A stretch of 64,000 bases of DNA from Ecdyonurus torrentis (GCA_949318235.1 OX439134.1:27737950-27801949), one strand, 5' to 3'; shown: positions 35,929 through 49,168, counted from the first letter of the stretch. A program made the numbers and translations. The notes: generated by a model not told the origin, from the letters alone.

Positions 35929-37462
35929 TATTGCTAATTTCAAAAGGTCATTTTTGTTAATGTAATGAGTGTTCATTACATACATAGTCAGCATTGATAA
36001 ATTTATATCATTTATCTAAATGACAGTAAATTTGTTACCCGATTCAAAGCTGTATCATGAACTCATAAACTTTTAATATTTTTGAATATAAAAAAAAATT
36101 TATTCATTTCTTTTCACGATCTATTTTAATGTCTTGTAATATAAATGACAATCTTTAAGAAGGAAAGAAAAAAATTTAGTCTAAAATAATATTTATTAAA
36201 ATAAAAAAAATATCTCTCTATGAAAAATATTAAAAATTAAAATTATTTTTGTGTGAGAGAGAGAAAGAATAAGAGAAAGAAGGATTTTGAATGTAAATCA
36301 TCTACGCGATGAAAAATTTCTTTCTTATTTTTATTTTTATGTAAATTTCTAGTTTTATAAAAGTTGATATAACATGGAAATTTAGATTTTTAATATAAAA
36401 AATGGGAAATGCTTACTTCTTGTATAAATAAATTTAGCCATAGAGCATTTTTAGTTGAGATGCGTTTCTACGGTAGAAATAGCAGACGCAAAGGAAATGC
36501 TTTTTTTTTTCTGGACGTTGTTAGTTTATATATTTTTCAAGGTGCAAGTTGGAAAGTTATTTTTACATCCTATTTACTTTGAGTGGCCTTCTTATATAAG
36601 CAGAGACAGGGAGTGACAGAGAGATTTAATATTAGCAACTTTGATATTGATAAATTTTCAAAATATGTAACAAAATGTTAAAAAAATATTGTCACTACAT
36701 AAAAACGTCGTACCTCATTTTATAAAATATATATTTTTTTGTCTGTCTATTTTTTTTAACATATATTTGAAATTTTTAGCTAATATTGGTCTTTTAAATC
36801 GCAACATGCACTTAAATTATTGCATTTTTTTTAAATGACCAGATCAAAATAGCTATAGTTTGCTTTTATTATTATTATTTTTTTTTTAAATAATGTCTAT
36901 TGAAAACAATCTTAAACATTTTTTCTTTTTCTTGTAAATTGCATTTTAAGTTTTAATTTATTACATGTTTGGGGAGAGTGAAATATTTTTATTATATATA
37001 CGTATAAAAAATTACAAATACATGTATTTGTATATGCATATATATATATATATTATATATATATATATATATTTAAAAATGTAATTTTTGGAATGCAAAT
37101 ATAAACTCCAGTTAAAAACTTCAATATAATATAATTGGATTCAATTAATTCTAATTAAATAATATAACCAGTAATAATCATTTTCTAGATCTCTTTTTTT
37201 TTAATGTATATATATTTAGTATAACGTGGTGATCGTATATACAAATTTTTTATTGTTATTTTTATTATTATAGCTTACAATACCACACTAGAATTTAAAC
37301 ATATACACGTAAAAGTTTTAGGGTGTACAATGATGGGATATTGGCCACAATACATAGATGTGTAGTTAACATCATTTTTTATGACTAATTTTCATTATTT
37401 TTATATATCCATATATGTGAAATTTAATAAAAGTAAAATAGTTGTGCATAGTAATAGAGTAT
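35929..37462. other. AT-rich DNA, nothing recognised
   Basis: Short AT tracts near 37040-37070. The 66-codon frame at 37381-37581 runs into the next repeat and is not a gene. Confidence 0.45.
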
Positions 37463-38560
37463 TCTATACTAGACTCAAAAAACCTCAGTCGATTTATAGT
37501 TTTACCACTAATGTATCGCCCATTTCTCGTACTAGGCCAAGAAAAATAAAAAAAAGTGGAAAAAAATTAGGACAAGTCTGAATTTTTCAGGGTTGGTAGG
37601 GACCATTGCTCCAAGCTTTCTACCAAAAGTTACCAAAAATTGCCCTTGAGCTTTTCCGGAAAAGACGAAAAATCTGCTAAATCGTAACTAATGAAGATAC
37701 CTTAAAAATTCAAACGGGTTCTTGTTCCTCGGATCAAAATACATTGGAAACACATATTTTCCAAAAAATTATGTCAATAGTAATGGCGGTAGAATTTTCC
37801 AAAGTCGTCACTTTACCACTTCAGCTATTTTCTCCACATTTTCACATTTTGTATAAAAACTTGAAATTATAGACCATAATAATTAACACAGTTTATTGTA
37901 AAGAATGTAACAAACAAAATGAGATATGATTTATTAAAATATCTCAATTTATAACGGAGTTATGCCCGGAAAAGCAGAAGAATCTATAGGTAAAGCATAC
38001 TGCGCAAACCATAGGCGCTTGTGCTTTTCCGGGCACAACTCCGTTATAAATTGAAATATTTTAATAAATCATATCTCATTTTGTTTCCTACATTCTTTAC
38101 AATAAACTGTGTTAATCATTATGGTCTATAGTTTCAAGTTTTTATACAAATTGTGAAAATGTAGAGAAAATAGCTGAAGTGGTAAAGTGACGACTTTGGA
38201 AAAGTCTACCGCCATTACTGTTGACATAATTTTTTGGAAAATATGTGTTTCCCACGTATTTTGATCCAAGGAACAAGAATCCGTTTGAATTTTTAAGGTA
38301 TCTTCATTAGTTACGATTTAGCAGATTTTTCCTCTTTTCCGGAAAAGCTCAAGGGCAATTTTTGGTAACTTTTGGTAGAAAGCTTGGGGCAATGGTCTCT
38401 ACCAACCCCGAAAAATTCAGACTTGTCCTAATTTTTTTCCACTTTTATAGGGATTTGAGTTCGTTTCCTGGTCTATACGCATTTCAAAAGGAGGCGGCTG
38501 GGCGATATTACCGTAAAAGGTCGAATGGTAGGTAACTCAGGCTTTTTGAGTAGAGTATAG
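37463..38560. repeat. Family J giant foldback, about 1.1 kb
   Basis: Left arm (37463-37986) and right arm (38022-38560) are inverted copies with few mismatches. Outer pair: TATACTAGACTCAAAAAACC against GGCTTTTTGAGTAGAGTATA. Middle: CAAGCTTTCTACCAAAAGTT against AACTTTTGGTAGAAAGCTTG. Inner: ATAACGGAGTTATGCCCGGA against its complement. The loop is about 35 bp. Transcription would give a dsRNA stem of about 500 bp. No open frame is conserved. The outermost 80 bp pair less well than the inside. Confidence 0.85.
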
Positions 38561-38892
38561 TAAAATACAAAATAATTAATAAATAGACATACACAAATAG
38601 ATGAACAAATAAATAGGTGAGAAATAAAAAATAACTGGATAAGAATTATAAAGAATAAATGCACAAAAATACTTGTTTTTTCTATCTATCTTTCGTGAAA
38701 CTGGGCAAACGGGCAAACTATTCTAAAAAATAAAAAAAAATTAAAAAAAAAAAAAAAAAAAGCAGGAAGACTCTAAAATTCTGCGTAGTTGATTTTTTTT
38801 TAATTCTGTAAGTTCAGCTAGATATTTTAAACCCACACTAGTATTATTAATAAACGGCAATATGTTTTTATTCGGTATATTTCATAAATTAT

Positions 38893-38895
<3 letters not shown>
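38561..38895. other. AT-rich DNA with a poly(A) tract
   Basis: Poly(A) at about 38742-38761; nothing else seen. Confidence 0.45.

Positions 38896-38935
<40 letters not shown>
38896..38935. repeat. (CT)n microsatellite
   Basis: A CT array of about 40 bp. Confidence 0.95.
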
Positions 38936-38943
<8 letters not shown>

Positions 38944-39290
38944 ACATTGTAGTAGTTTATTTTTGTTATTTTTCATGAAATATTATTAATTTATCGATTT
39001 TATTTTACTTTTTAATTCGAAGTGCTGAGTTTTGTATCTCCTACTTTATAGAAAATGATAAGCATTATTATTATTTTAGACAAAAATTATATATTAACTA
39101 ATTGATCTATATTTTGAAATCAACCAGGTTACTTGAGATAAACATTAAAGCATCTCTTTTAAAGAATCGCATGTGTATACTGAAGTTAACAATTTTGGAA
39201 TACTTACCATAAAAATAATGATGAATATTTCAGACACTTATGAAAGGCTCACTTTTAAACAATATTAAAAGTTAATTATAGACTGAGCAT

Positions 39291-39600
39291 ATAGGATGTG
39301 TGCGCATGACGTCATAATAAATGCGCTTCGATACCATATTTGAGCAACGAATAACATTGCTTAGCATAGGAAAAACGTGGGATTTTGCTATTTATCTTCG
39401 GAATATTATCTTTCTTGTCATTATTATTTTTCTCGCATACTTAAAAAACTATTATCGACTTATTAATAGCATCAATTTTCTCAAAAAAAAAATTCTAAGT
39501 ATTTTTAAACTGGCAAAATGTGTCATTTTCCCATACTGGCCCATGTTATTTAGTACTCACTTATGGCGTTGACTTTAACATGAATGCAACCACCCTATAT
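39291..39600 (+). repeat. Family E foldback element, copy 6
   Basis: The best-preserved copy. TATAGGATGTGTGCGCATGA at the left and TCATGAATGCAACC...CACCCTATA... at the right; TA lies at both edges. TGACGTCA at 39307-39314. The two overlapping plus-strand frames at 39321-39738 pass through it. Confidence 0.8.
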
Positions 39601-40327
39601 AGTCTAGTGAAGAAGGAACGTGAAAACCACGTTCGGTTCCGAGCTGCAACCGGGGATGAGCATAAAAAAAATATCAATTTGCAAATATATTATTATTATT
39701 TTATTTCAGTTATTATTAAATTATGCTTTATAAAATAATAATAAATAAATGAATATCACATTTATATACATAATTTATTTTCTCAAATAAAATTTAATTA
39801 AATATTAAGAAGCCATATATTTATTTATATTATTTATGTTAAATGTAAAATAGTCTCAAATTCATCTTTTAATTATGAAGATCATTAATTATGTATTATC
39901 TAATAAGTTTGGAAGAAAAAAGAAAAAAAAAGTCAACCTTGTTGTTTTTCTAAACTTACTTGTTAGTATAATTAATTTTAAAGTTGTTGGGTGAGAATTT
40001 CTTTTTCTGAACAATATTTTAACAATTTGATACTTTATTTTCGAAACAGCATCACAACCCGAAATTGACCCGAACTAGGTATTTTTGCTCATTTCAGCTT
40101 TTGGTTTGTCACTTTTGACCAAAACCCGGAACGCAGGTTTATTTCAGCTATTGGTCACTAAATTTTGATCAATACTACAGTTTTGAGCATTTCGCAAAAA
40201 GCAAAACCCAGTGTAAATATTTATATCTAGTTTTGGTCTTTGAATTTTGACCAGAACTAGTTGTGGTCAAAATAGAACAATCAAAAGCCGGAAAATGAAC
40301 ATACTAAAATCAAGTATTTGCTATAAG

Positions 40328-40332
<5 letters not shown>
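39601..40332. other. AT-rich DNA with a diverged TTTTGACCAAAAC motif region
   Basis: At 40055-40280 the words TTTTGACCAAAAC, TTTTGATCAATAC and TTTTGACCAGAAC recur with TTGGT(T/C) words between them. This suggests a decayed tandem or foldback repeat. No gene was seen. Confidence 0.3.

Positions 40333-40378
<46 letters not shown>
40333..40378. repeat. (GA)n microsatellite
   Basis: A GA array of about 46 bp. Confidence 0.95.
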
Positions 40379-40381
<3 letters not shown>

Positions 40382-40977
40382 AACGAAACAAAAATAGCAA
40401 AAACATGTTTACTTTTTTTTTCTTTCTTTCTTTTTTTTTTTTTAATTTGATCCTCATATTTAGGCTATTATTGTTTATTGTCATACATTTTACTACCTCA
40501 CAGTATACCAAAACAACATAGAAAGTAAATGCAAATTTAATTATTCATGCAGTATTAATTATACAAATTTTTGACTATAACTTTTAAACCATAACAGGTA
40601 GTAAAAGTTTCTTATGAAACTTCTTACATATTTTACGTAAAGCAAAAATATATATCAAAATGTTTTTGAAAGGGTGAGATTTAGTCCTGTTTGTTCTAGT
40701 CTTACACCAAACTGCATCAAGATACTTACGGTGTATTACTTGGTGAATTATTATAATGAAAAATAATAAAAAGTTTGAATTAATTGACCAAAAATAAATA
40801 TTATTTTCATGTTTATTTTAAATTCTAATTCATAAATTTAAATCGTTATAAATATATTTTTTTGTTATGATTTAAATACATATTTAAGGGAAAAAATAAA
40901 TAATTGTAAGGACATGTTGTTTGGTTTGGACGGTACCTTTAAGTATTTGTGATTACTTTATTTGACAAAAATAAAGC

Positions 40978-41312
40978 TTTTAAAGAAATAGAAAATAGAC
41001 CAGAGAAAAACATAAGCATTTACATCACAAAACACTTGATGGGATTTAAATAAATAACATTAGTTTGTTTCAAAATTCAACTGTAGCAGTGATCAGGATG
41101 CAACCCGCACAACATTTTCATTCTAATTTTTGCATGTTTCTGACGTCATAAACATGACTTTTCACGCAAATTGCATACTTTACAGTGTTTTTACGCACTC
41201 TCGTGGGCTACATTAACATTCTGGTAAAAATTATCATCAGTTTTGAAGATCCCATTTTGTGTTTATTCATTAAAAAGCACAATGTTGTTTTATGTGGTCT
41301 ATGGCTTTAAAA
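40978..41312 (+). repeat. Family A TTAA-flanked MITE, copy 8
   Basis: TTTTAAAGAAATAGAAAATAG then the family from GACCAGAGAAAAACAT to ATGTGGTCTATGGCTTTAA. A deletion removes part of the GTGATCAG segment. TGACGTCA at 41141-41148. Confidence 0.8.
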
Positions 41313-41951
41313 TAAAGCAACTATGAAAATAATTTACTATTACGCATTTATTTTTGTCCGTGCTAGAAAAACACATACAACATAATAATAATAAATAAAA
41401 TAATAAAGAAGATTTTACGAAACATATTTATCGCCACACGTCATGCACATATTATATTTTGGTGATGTTGGTTTGGTTTATAACTGTATGTGCTCTCAGG
41501 GGGATTCATTGAACACTGGGTAAATACAATGAGCCAATGTAAAATGAATGAGGTTTTGCCTTTAGCTATTCATTCTATGGTATAATATTACCAGAGAGAT
41601 ACATATATGAATTTTTACTCATATTATTCTTTTTGCTTTGGTCACAATTTTATAAGATTCTAAAAAAGACTAAAATAGACACACACAAAAATATTAATAA
41701 AACATAAATAAAAAAAGACTAAAAAATACTAAATAAGCAAATATATATTATTTTGATGCAAAGAATATTGAAAAATTAATAAGGTTAAGTAAATACTAGA
41801 TTATTCAAAAGATTTCTAAAAAATAATAACAGGATGATCAGGATCAGTACTCACTATTAAAAAAGCCATCGTTGACTTCCCTTCAAATCTATACATTGGC
41901 CATATTTTTGTCAAATATTATTGTTATTGGTAATGCATAGGACAACTTCAT
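41313..41951. other. AT-rich DNA, nothing recognised
   Basis: No gene or paired repeat was seen. Confidence 0.45.
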
Positions 41952-42541
41952 CACTCTAAAAAAGAGTGCATTACTTCAGTAACGAATCCTAACGTATTTG
42001 AGATAAACACTTTTGAGTTATTATGAGCACCTAAAATAATGCATTTTAGCAAATTATTAGCAATAGCTATTTTAACACCTTGTAGAACACCTTGAACAAA
42101 AAAGTTGTGTAATATCCTAACAAATCTGAAAATCAACGTTGATTTGGCCTGAGTCATTGATTTCTAATTTATTTTCCATTCACAAAATGCCGCTGCCGGT
42201 CACTGACGTCACAGTTCGCCCGGTTTACGCGCGCGTGGACCAGGCGAGCTGTGACGGCAGTGACTGGCAGCGGCATTTTGTGAATGGAAGATAAATTAGA
42301 AATCAATAACTCAGGTCAAATCAACGTTGATTTTCAGGTTTGTTAGGATATTACGCAACTTTTTTGTTCAAGGTGTTCTACGACTTTAAAATAGCCGAAA
42401 ATAGTCGAAAATAACTGAAAAAAACTTAATATAGCTATTGTTAATAACTTGGTAAAAACATGCTGCTCATAATAACTCAAAAAAATTTATCTCAAATAAA
42501 TAAGGATGGATAACTGAAGTAATGCACCATTTTTTTGAGTG
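41952..42541. repeat. Family B foldback element, copy 3, split by family D
   Basis: CACTCTAAAAAAGAGTGCAT at the left and GCACCATTTTTTTGAGTG at the right. The family B left half runs to AGCTATTTTAA and resumes at TTTAAAATAGCC. The intervening 42075-42390 is family D. Confidence 0.8.
42075..42390. repeat. Family D foldback element, copy 4, nested in B
   Basis: TTGTAGAACACCTTGAACAA at the left and TTGTTCAAGGTGTTCTACGA at the right. Arms match copy 1. TGACGTCA at 42204-42211, with the mirror site changed to TGACGGCA. TTAA lies on both sides of the insertion. Confidence 0.85.
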
Positions 42542-43068
42542 ATTTTATTTTAATAGTTCAACAATATTTCATTCGAAGATTTATAGAACAACCAACCTAA
42601 AACATACAACCTTATATTATTAGTTTTACTTTAAAATAATTATTCCAACTCGGGATAGAGAGCACATACAAAAAAAATTAAAAAAGGACGAGATCGTATG
42701 TTAACATGACAATAATAATCGTGAGCAAATCCTCATGTATATTTACTAATTACATTGTATGTAACGACAACGTTTTTGCTTTATATACTATATTACTGCA
42801 AGGCAAAAAAAAATAATGATATTAAAATTATATTTAATTGCAAATTAAGCTTTAGGGTGTTTATCTTTGAGGTTGAAATGAATTTGTTCTGCTTATTTTA
42901 ATGTAATTTACTTTTTATTTTATGATATTGTTAATTGTTGTATTTTTTTTATTCATTATTATAAATAGGGAATCGTGTTAACAATTTTTTATGTGTAAAC
43001 ATTAATTTTTAGTAATGTTATTTTTATACACTTTAATTAATATTTTCATGACGTTTTCACCAAAATTA
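42542..43068. other. AT-rich DNA, nothing recognised
   Basis: No gene was seen. Confidence 0.45.
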
Positions 43069-43347
43069 CACTTTAAAAAAGTGTCTATTTTTTCAGTTGC
43101 GAATCCTAACTTATTTGAGATAAACACTTATGAGTTATTATGAGCAGCTAAAATAATGCATTTTAGAACGCTATTAACAATAGCTCATTTCAGTTGTTTT
43201 CAGTTTTATTTTAGACTATTTTAAGTTGAATTAGCTATTGTTAATATTGCTAAAATGCATTATTTTAGCTGGTCATAATAACTCAAAAATGTCTACCTTA
43301 TATAAGTTAGGATTCGTAACTGAAGTAATGCACCCTTTTTTTCAATG
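43069..43347. repeat. Family B foldback element, copy 4
   Basis: CACTTTAAAAAAGTGTC at the left; GAAGTAATGCACCC...CAATG at the right. The arms GCGAATCCTAACTTATTTGA and GTTAGGATTCGTAACTGAAG pair. Uninterrupted, with diverged ends. Confidence 0.75.
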
Positions 43348-43580
43348 CAATAAAAATATAATATTTACGTAAAAATAGATACACCCTGGTTATAACAAGA
43401 TTAGAGATTTTTTCAACCTGGAGCACCCCTTTTTTCTCAAACAATTTTTTCTAGATAAAAGCCAAAATTTTACAGGTGATCAATTTATTATTGAAGTTAA
43501 ATTTTATTCCATAACTTGTTTTGAATCCGAGAAAAAGGACGTACTTTTGGTTGAAATGATGTCTCATCTTGTTTTGGCAA

Positions 43581-43768
43581 TGACCGCTTATGTTTACTCA
43601 AAATGCCGGAAAAGGAAGTGACGGAAGAGGAAACCACGTGACGGTAAAAATGGGAGAAAACTTCACGCTAGAAGCAAGCTAGGCCGGAGCCACCTCCCAC
43701 TTTAAGATCACATAGTGTCCTTTTCCGGCACTTCCTTTTCCTGTTGTTAGAGTAAATATAAACGGTCA
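43581..43768. repeat. Family H foldback element, copy 2
   Basis: TGACCGCTTATGTTTACTCA at the left and GAGTAAATATAAACGGTCA at the right; the arms carry GGAAACCACGTGACGG. TGACCG/CGGTCA form the outermost pairs. Confidence 0.8.
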
Positions 43769-44809
43769 ATGGTATATAAAGTATAGGTTACCTAGATTTA
43801 AAGGGGAGATATAAAATCAGGAGACACGCGTCCAGCATTCACTTTATTTTTATTTTTTATAAAATGTACCTCAAAAAATGTGCTCATGAATATGTTACAA
43901 AGCATTGGATAAATGAAAAAATGTAGCAACATAACCATAAAGATAACACAGGTCAAGGTAGTAGAGATTAGGTGCGGTAGGAGGCAAAAAAAAAATATTG
44001 AAATATTGCCTTTTTACTTCCTTTGTTTATATCTTATTCCTATACATGTTGTGTACATGTTTGGAATTATAGAAACTACCCTATCTGCTCTAAATGTCAC
44101 TCTTCAACAAGATGATATGATGAATTCAGAAAATTATTCTTTGTAAAAATATATTATAAAAATGTAATTTTTTTATACTTTCCTTTCAAAAAAATAAATT
44201 ATCAATAAATAAATGAACGAAGAAAAAAGATAAGAAACAAAAAAGGCAAAATGGTAGCTACATAATTTTTAAACAAATCCATCCATAGAAAAACCGTAAA
44301 ACTTGATGTGTCTGGCCATTGAATTTGGTAAACCTAATTCATTAAATAATAATCGTTTATAATGGTAATCATGCGCAGTTACGATGAAATTCTCATTAAA
44401 AATACACGAGCGTTCTTTCATTGAAAAGTTTAATCTCTGACCTATATATTGAAAGTACATAGTATTACATACAAACAGTTCAATAAAATGAAAGATACAT
44501 TATATTATAATAATGAATTTGTTGGTATTAATAGTTGATATTATAGTAAATAGAACAGATGTCTGAAACCATGTGTTAATGTATTACACAGCCGCTAGAC
44601 ATATACGTATACATTATATACAATACATATAGGTATTAACATAAATAGCTTGAAGACCACTGTACACAACATCATGTGGTAGTGGTAATTTTACTTTAAG
44701 TTCTATCTTATATATTATTTATAATATGTTATGATTATGTTGTATATAATTACATAAATGTATGTAGTACATTATATATATAAATTAATATTATTTATTA
44801 TCAATTGTA
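43769..44809. other. AT-rich DNA, nothing recognised
   Basis: The frames at 43913-44146 and 44269-44460 have no recognised domain and no supporting context. Confidence 0.4.
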
Positions 44810-45037
44810 CACGGAAAAAATTATCTAAAGAGTTACTATTTAGACTTTTTTCATAATAAATTCTTTAGATACATACTAAACTTTTTAGAATCTAAAGAGT
44901 TAACTATTTACCACTAAAGAATTTACGTTTGTACTAACGAGTTACTCTTTAAACTTTTGGCAAGAGAGTTATTGTTTATAGTACTAAAGAGTTATTGATA
45001 TGTATCTGAATAATTTATTAAATTTATGTTTTCCGTG
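44810..45037. repeat. Family C MITE, copy 2
   Basis: CACGGAAAAAATTATC at the left and ATGTTTTCCGTG at the right, flanked by TA on both sides. It is the complement of the copy nested at 26501-26730 and shows high identity to it. Confidence 0.85.
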
Positions 45038-45089
45038 TACATTTTAAAGTATAGTAAAAAAAATAGTAAAAAAAACGTTTCTTATCTTC

Positions 45090-45549
45090 ATCATTCCTTC
45101 ATTCCTTCATTCCTTCATTCCTTCACTCCTTCATTCATTCATTCATTCATTCATTCATTCATTCATTCATTCATTCATTCATTCATTCATTCATTCATTC
45201 ATTCATTCATTCATTCATTCATTCATTCATTCATTCATTCATTCTTTCATTCATTCATTCTTTCATTCATTCATTCATTCATTCATTCATTCATTCATTC
45301 ATTCATTCATTCATTCATTCATTCATTCATTCATTCATTCATTCATTCATTCATTCATTCATTCATTCATTCATTCATTCATTCATTCATTCATTCATTC
45401 ATTCATTCATTCATTCATTCATTCATTCATTCATTCATTCATTCATTCATTCATTCATTCATTCATTCATTCATTCATTCATTCATTCATTCATTCATTC
45501 ATTCATTCATTCATTCATTCATTCATTCATTCATTCATTCATTCATTCG
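45090..45549. repeat. (ATTC)n tetranucleotide satellite, about 450 bp
   Basis: ATTC units run with only a few changes (ATTCCTTC units near 45090-45130, TTTC near 45245 and 45262). Four-base units of coprime length keep a plus-strand frame open as Ser-Phe-Ile-His; this is not a gene. Confidence 0.95.
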
Positions 45550-46633
45550 TGGACAAAAATAAATACGTAATAATTATGTTATCTCAATGGAGCAACATTT
45601 ATAGATAACAATTTATGCTATATGAAGTGTCATCATTGTGTATTATACTATACGTATACACAGCACTGTATAATAGCTAACAATAAGATGTTCAACATAA
45701 TTAAATATACTATTACAAAATATTATCCTTTGTTCAAGCAATTGTTCAATACAGCATAGATTAAACGTAATCTATTTTTTACTTGTAAAAGAGAATTTTA
45801 ATTGAATATACTCGTATGTTGCTAGGCTCTAGGCTTTTATGTAACATTACATTACACAATTGTGTATTTTCATTTAGTTATTTATTTAAACTTAAAGTAA
45901 TTATTTGATGTATCGAAGAGTAAAAAATTCTATTAAATTTTTATTTCATTAATTTTTTTAAACAAACCTATTATAGTAATTAAACAACGCAGCAATTAAA
46001 AAAAAAAAAGATAATAATGAAGCAAACACTTTAAAATATGAAAAAATCATTGTAAAAAGAACATAGTTAAATATTTAAAAATGTAAATGGTTATAATTTT
46101 ATGTAATATACGATTGAGGAGAACAAACAAATGTATAAAACGATCGACCACAAAAAAAAACAGCAGCTGTTGAAAACTTGCACAAGGAAGGAAAATAAAC
46201 ATTTCAAAAGTTTGAATTACTTTTTCCACTTTTTTTTTTTATTATTTAAATGACATGCTTACTTAACCACGATTATACGTACATCCGTGTAGCCAAATAC
46301 TCATGAAATGATAATTCGTTTTCATTGTACACATCGTGAATACATATGTTTCCAGCTGGGGAAATTTTAAACAAAAACTCAGACTGTTTTATCGTTTTTC
46401 GATTAAAAAAAATATATAACCACTATGTTTTCTGATTGGTTGAAAAACTTAAAAGTTTTGCTATTTAAAATAATAATAATAATCATATTTTTTAAGTTTA
46501 TTTATTTTTCAAGTATTACTACTGTTATTGAATATTGTAGTTTGTTCTATAAACTACACACAACTCTTGAGCAAGCTCTGAAAAATTTCCTTTGTTAAAA
46601 ACATCTGATCATGACGCCATTACCTGTTTACTA
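45550..46633. other. AT-rich DNA, nothing recognised
   Basis: No credible gene was seen; the minus-strand frame at 46047-46229 has no known domain. Confidence 0.45.
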
Positions 46634-46876
46634 CACGCAAAAAAATTAATACTAAAAATGTAATAGGTAGACGTATAACCTAGAACACAGGTATTATTAT
46701 ACTACAATAATACCTAATGCAGTTGCAATATGCTACAATAAAGGTGTGATTCACTTAGATGTAGTTAGGTATAGTTTTATAACTATACCTGTTCCAAATT
46801 CAAGTGTACCTATTGCAAAATACAGGATTCATGTACGTACCTACCTATACCATAGGTATAGTAATTATTTTCCGTG
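46634..46876. repeat. Family N MITE with CACGG-type ends
   Basis: CACGCAAAAAAATTA at the left and TAATTATTTTCCGTG at the right, flanked by TA. The interior repeats words such as TAGGTATAGT and ATACCTA, in both orientations. Confidence 0.6.
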
Positions 46877-47931
46877 TACGTATAAATGTATAGTTGATAA
46901 TTGCTATTTCTTCATTTAGACCTGATAAGAATGAACGAAATTTCACAAAAAAAAGTTCCATGCTCAACATGCGACTAACTTTTATCGGTTCAAAAAACAA
47001 GATCAACCAATGAATGTGTCTAAATATTCTGGGCAGCCAATCATTGTAATGAGCCTCACTAATCAGTAATCACTATACTTTACAGAACAAACTTGTATCA
47101 TCTACAAAAAAGAGAAACAATTTGAAGTTATCTTCATACTAGAGAGTTCTATTTTATATTATTTACATAGTCTAAAGTGAGCCCTTTGCAGTACCTAATT
47201 TTAGAATATGTACTGTATAATAAATTGTTGTACGGAACACATACTCAGGAAACTTGAAGGCGCACTTTGTTATAAAATATTACCATAAAATGTAAGAGTG
47301 GACCAGACAGTTGTCTAGCTTAAGCCTCGCCTTTCATATTTGCTTACTGAATATTTTTCAATAAAAACTTCAAGATTTTTTGTTTATTATTTGATTCATT
47401 GATTCGTTTATTCAAAAATGAAATTCGCTGTATAATATTTTTAGTCTGATAATCCAAAAAGGGCTTATAATATTAAAATAAATATTTTATAATGTCCTTT
47501 AACAACAATATTATGTTGCATTTAATACAGACTTTAATTTTTTGTCTAAATAGTAATTTTAAAATAGGATAATATTTTGGATAGCTATGTAAATTAATTG
47601 TGATAGAACTAACTTAGTTTTAATAATGGATACTGATAGATTTTTATCACTGCTAAGTGCTACAAGCAATTAACTTACAAAAAAAAAATCAAAATATTTT
47701 AGAGCAATTTCAAATATTAACTAAAAATTACTGTTCCCGTAAATTTAGTTTTTTTTTTTGTTTTTTTTTTTTTGGGGGGGGGGGTCCTAAAATTATAGAA
47801 GCTTGCAATTAGACGTCAATATATTACTCCATGCAGTATAATGAGTGAATGCAAATATGTTTGACATAAAATCATAAATATAAAACCTGAATATAAAATT
47901 GAAGACCACTAAGGTTATCAATAGTATAGTT
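46877..47931. other. AT-rich DNA, nothing recognised
   Basis: A T-rich tract followed by a G run at 47751-47784. No gene was seen. Confidence 0.45.
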
Positions 47932-48263
47932 AAAGGCATTGAAAACATGAAACAACAAGTTATTTTTAATCAGTAAACACAAAATGGGATCTACAAAACG
48001 GATGATAATTTTTACCAGAATGTGAATGTAGCCCCACAAGAGAGCGTAAAAAAACTGTAAAGTATGCAATCTGCGTGAATATTTCTGTTTATGACGTTAG
48101 AAGCAGGCAAAAATTAGTATGAAAATGTTGGGCGGGTTGCATAAATTGATATTTTCTGATTACCGCTACGGCGCTTTTGAGACCAATTAATGTTATTTAT
48201 GTAAGTCCCATCAAGTGTTTTGTGATATAAATGCTAATGTATTCATGTTGTCTACGCCTTTAA
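47932..48263 (-). repeat. Family A TTAA-flanked MITE, copy 9 (diverged)
   Basis: The plus strand reads TTAAAGGCATTGAAAACATG ... TGTCTACGCCTTTAA. The octamer has decayed to TGACGTTA. The 65-codon minus-strand frame is a repeat frame. Confidence 0.75.
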
Positions 48264-48421
48264 ATTAAAATTAACTTTATAGAGTAGGATTTTTGTATAG
48301 CATGAAAAGGTTTAAAAGTTCAAGTAACATTCGTAATATTCTAATAAAGTGGTTTTTTATATAGAAGATGAAAGGCAAATAAAAGTAATTTGTTAACTTT
48401 TTTCCATCTCATCTCATATGT

Positions 48422-48425
<4 letters not shown>

Positions 48426-48462
<37 letters not shown>
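48426..48462. repeat. (CT)n microsatellite
   Basis: A CT array of about 36 bp. Confidence 0.95.
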
Positions 48463-48463
<1 letters not shown>

Positions 48464-49093
48464 TTATTCTAATCCTACATTTTACTGTTAGCAAGTACAA
48501 AAAAAATGTAATGCAAGTCTGTTAGATTAACGAATTAAAAAATTTATAACATGAGAGTGCAAAAGTATAAAAAGAAATAGTTTTTGTTGTTAAACACTTT
48601 GTAATGAACTTCAATTATAAACTTTGCTTTCTCTTTTTATTAAACACGATACATATTATAAAATATATTTAGATAAGGTAAAAGTTTAAAAAGTCTTGTA
48701 CCAATTTAATTTACTTCTCATTTTATATGTTTACATTCTTTAGTTAATTTTTATCAAAAGAAGACAAAAAAAAGTTCTTTTGCCGAGCAATTTCACTTTT
48801 CTATTTACTTTTATAATCAGAAACGTATACTTTATACAAAAGAAACTTAAAATATCATGAACCATTTAACTTACATTTTATTAGTATAATATAGAAAATC
48901 ATGAACTAACTTTATTTTTGTTTCTCAATCTGTTCATTCCTTTTCCTTTTTTATCATAATAAGTAATTAACTAAATGATTTTTAAATGTAATTTAATAAA
49001 ATTCAATAAAAAACTTAAAAAATAGTTTTTTTAAAAAAAGTTGGGATCTTTATGTCCAGTTTCTTTATCTCTTTTTGTGTATTTTGTCTCATA

Positions 49094-49095
<2 letters not shown>
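48463..49095. other. AT-rich DNA, nothing recognised
   Basis: No gene or paired repeat was seen. Confidence 0.45.

Positions 49096-49168
<73 letters not shown>
49096..49168. repeat. (CT)n microsatellite
   Basis: A CT array of about 72 bp. Confidence 0.95.

Noticed and set aside
45026..45562. A 178-codon frame of Ser-Phe-Ile-His repeats
   Set aside because: A tetranucleotide array without stops gives an open frame by necessity. Nothing outside the array supports a gene.
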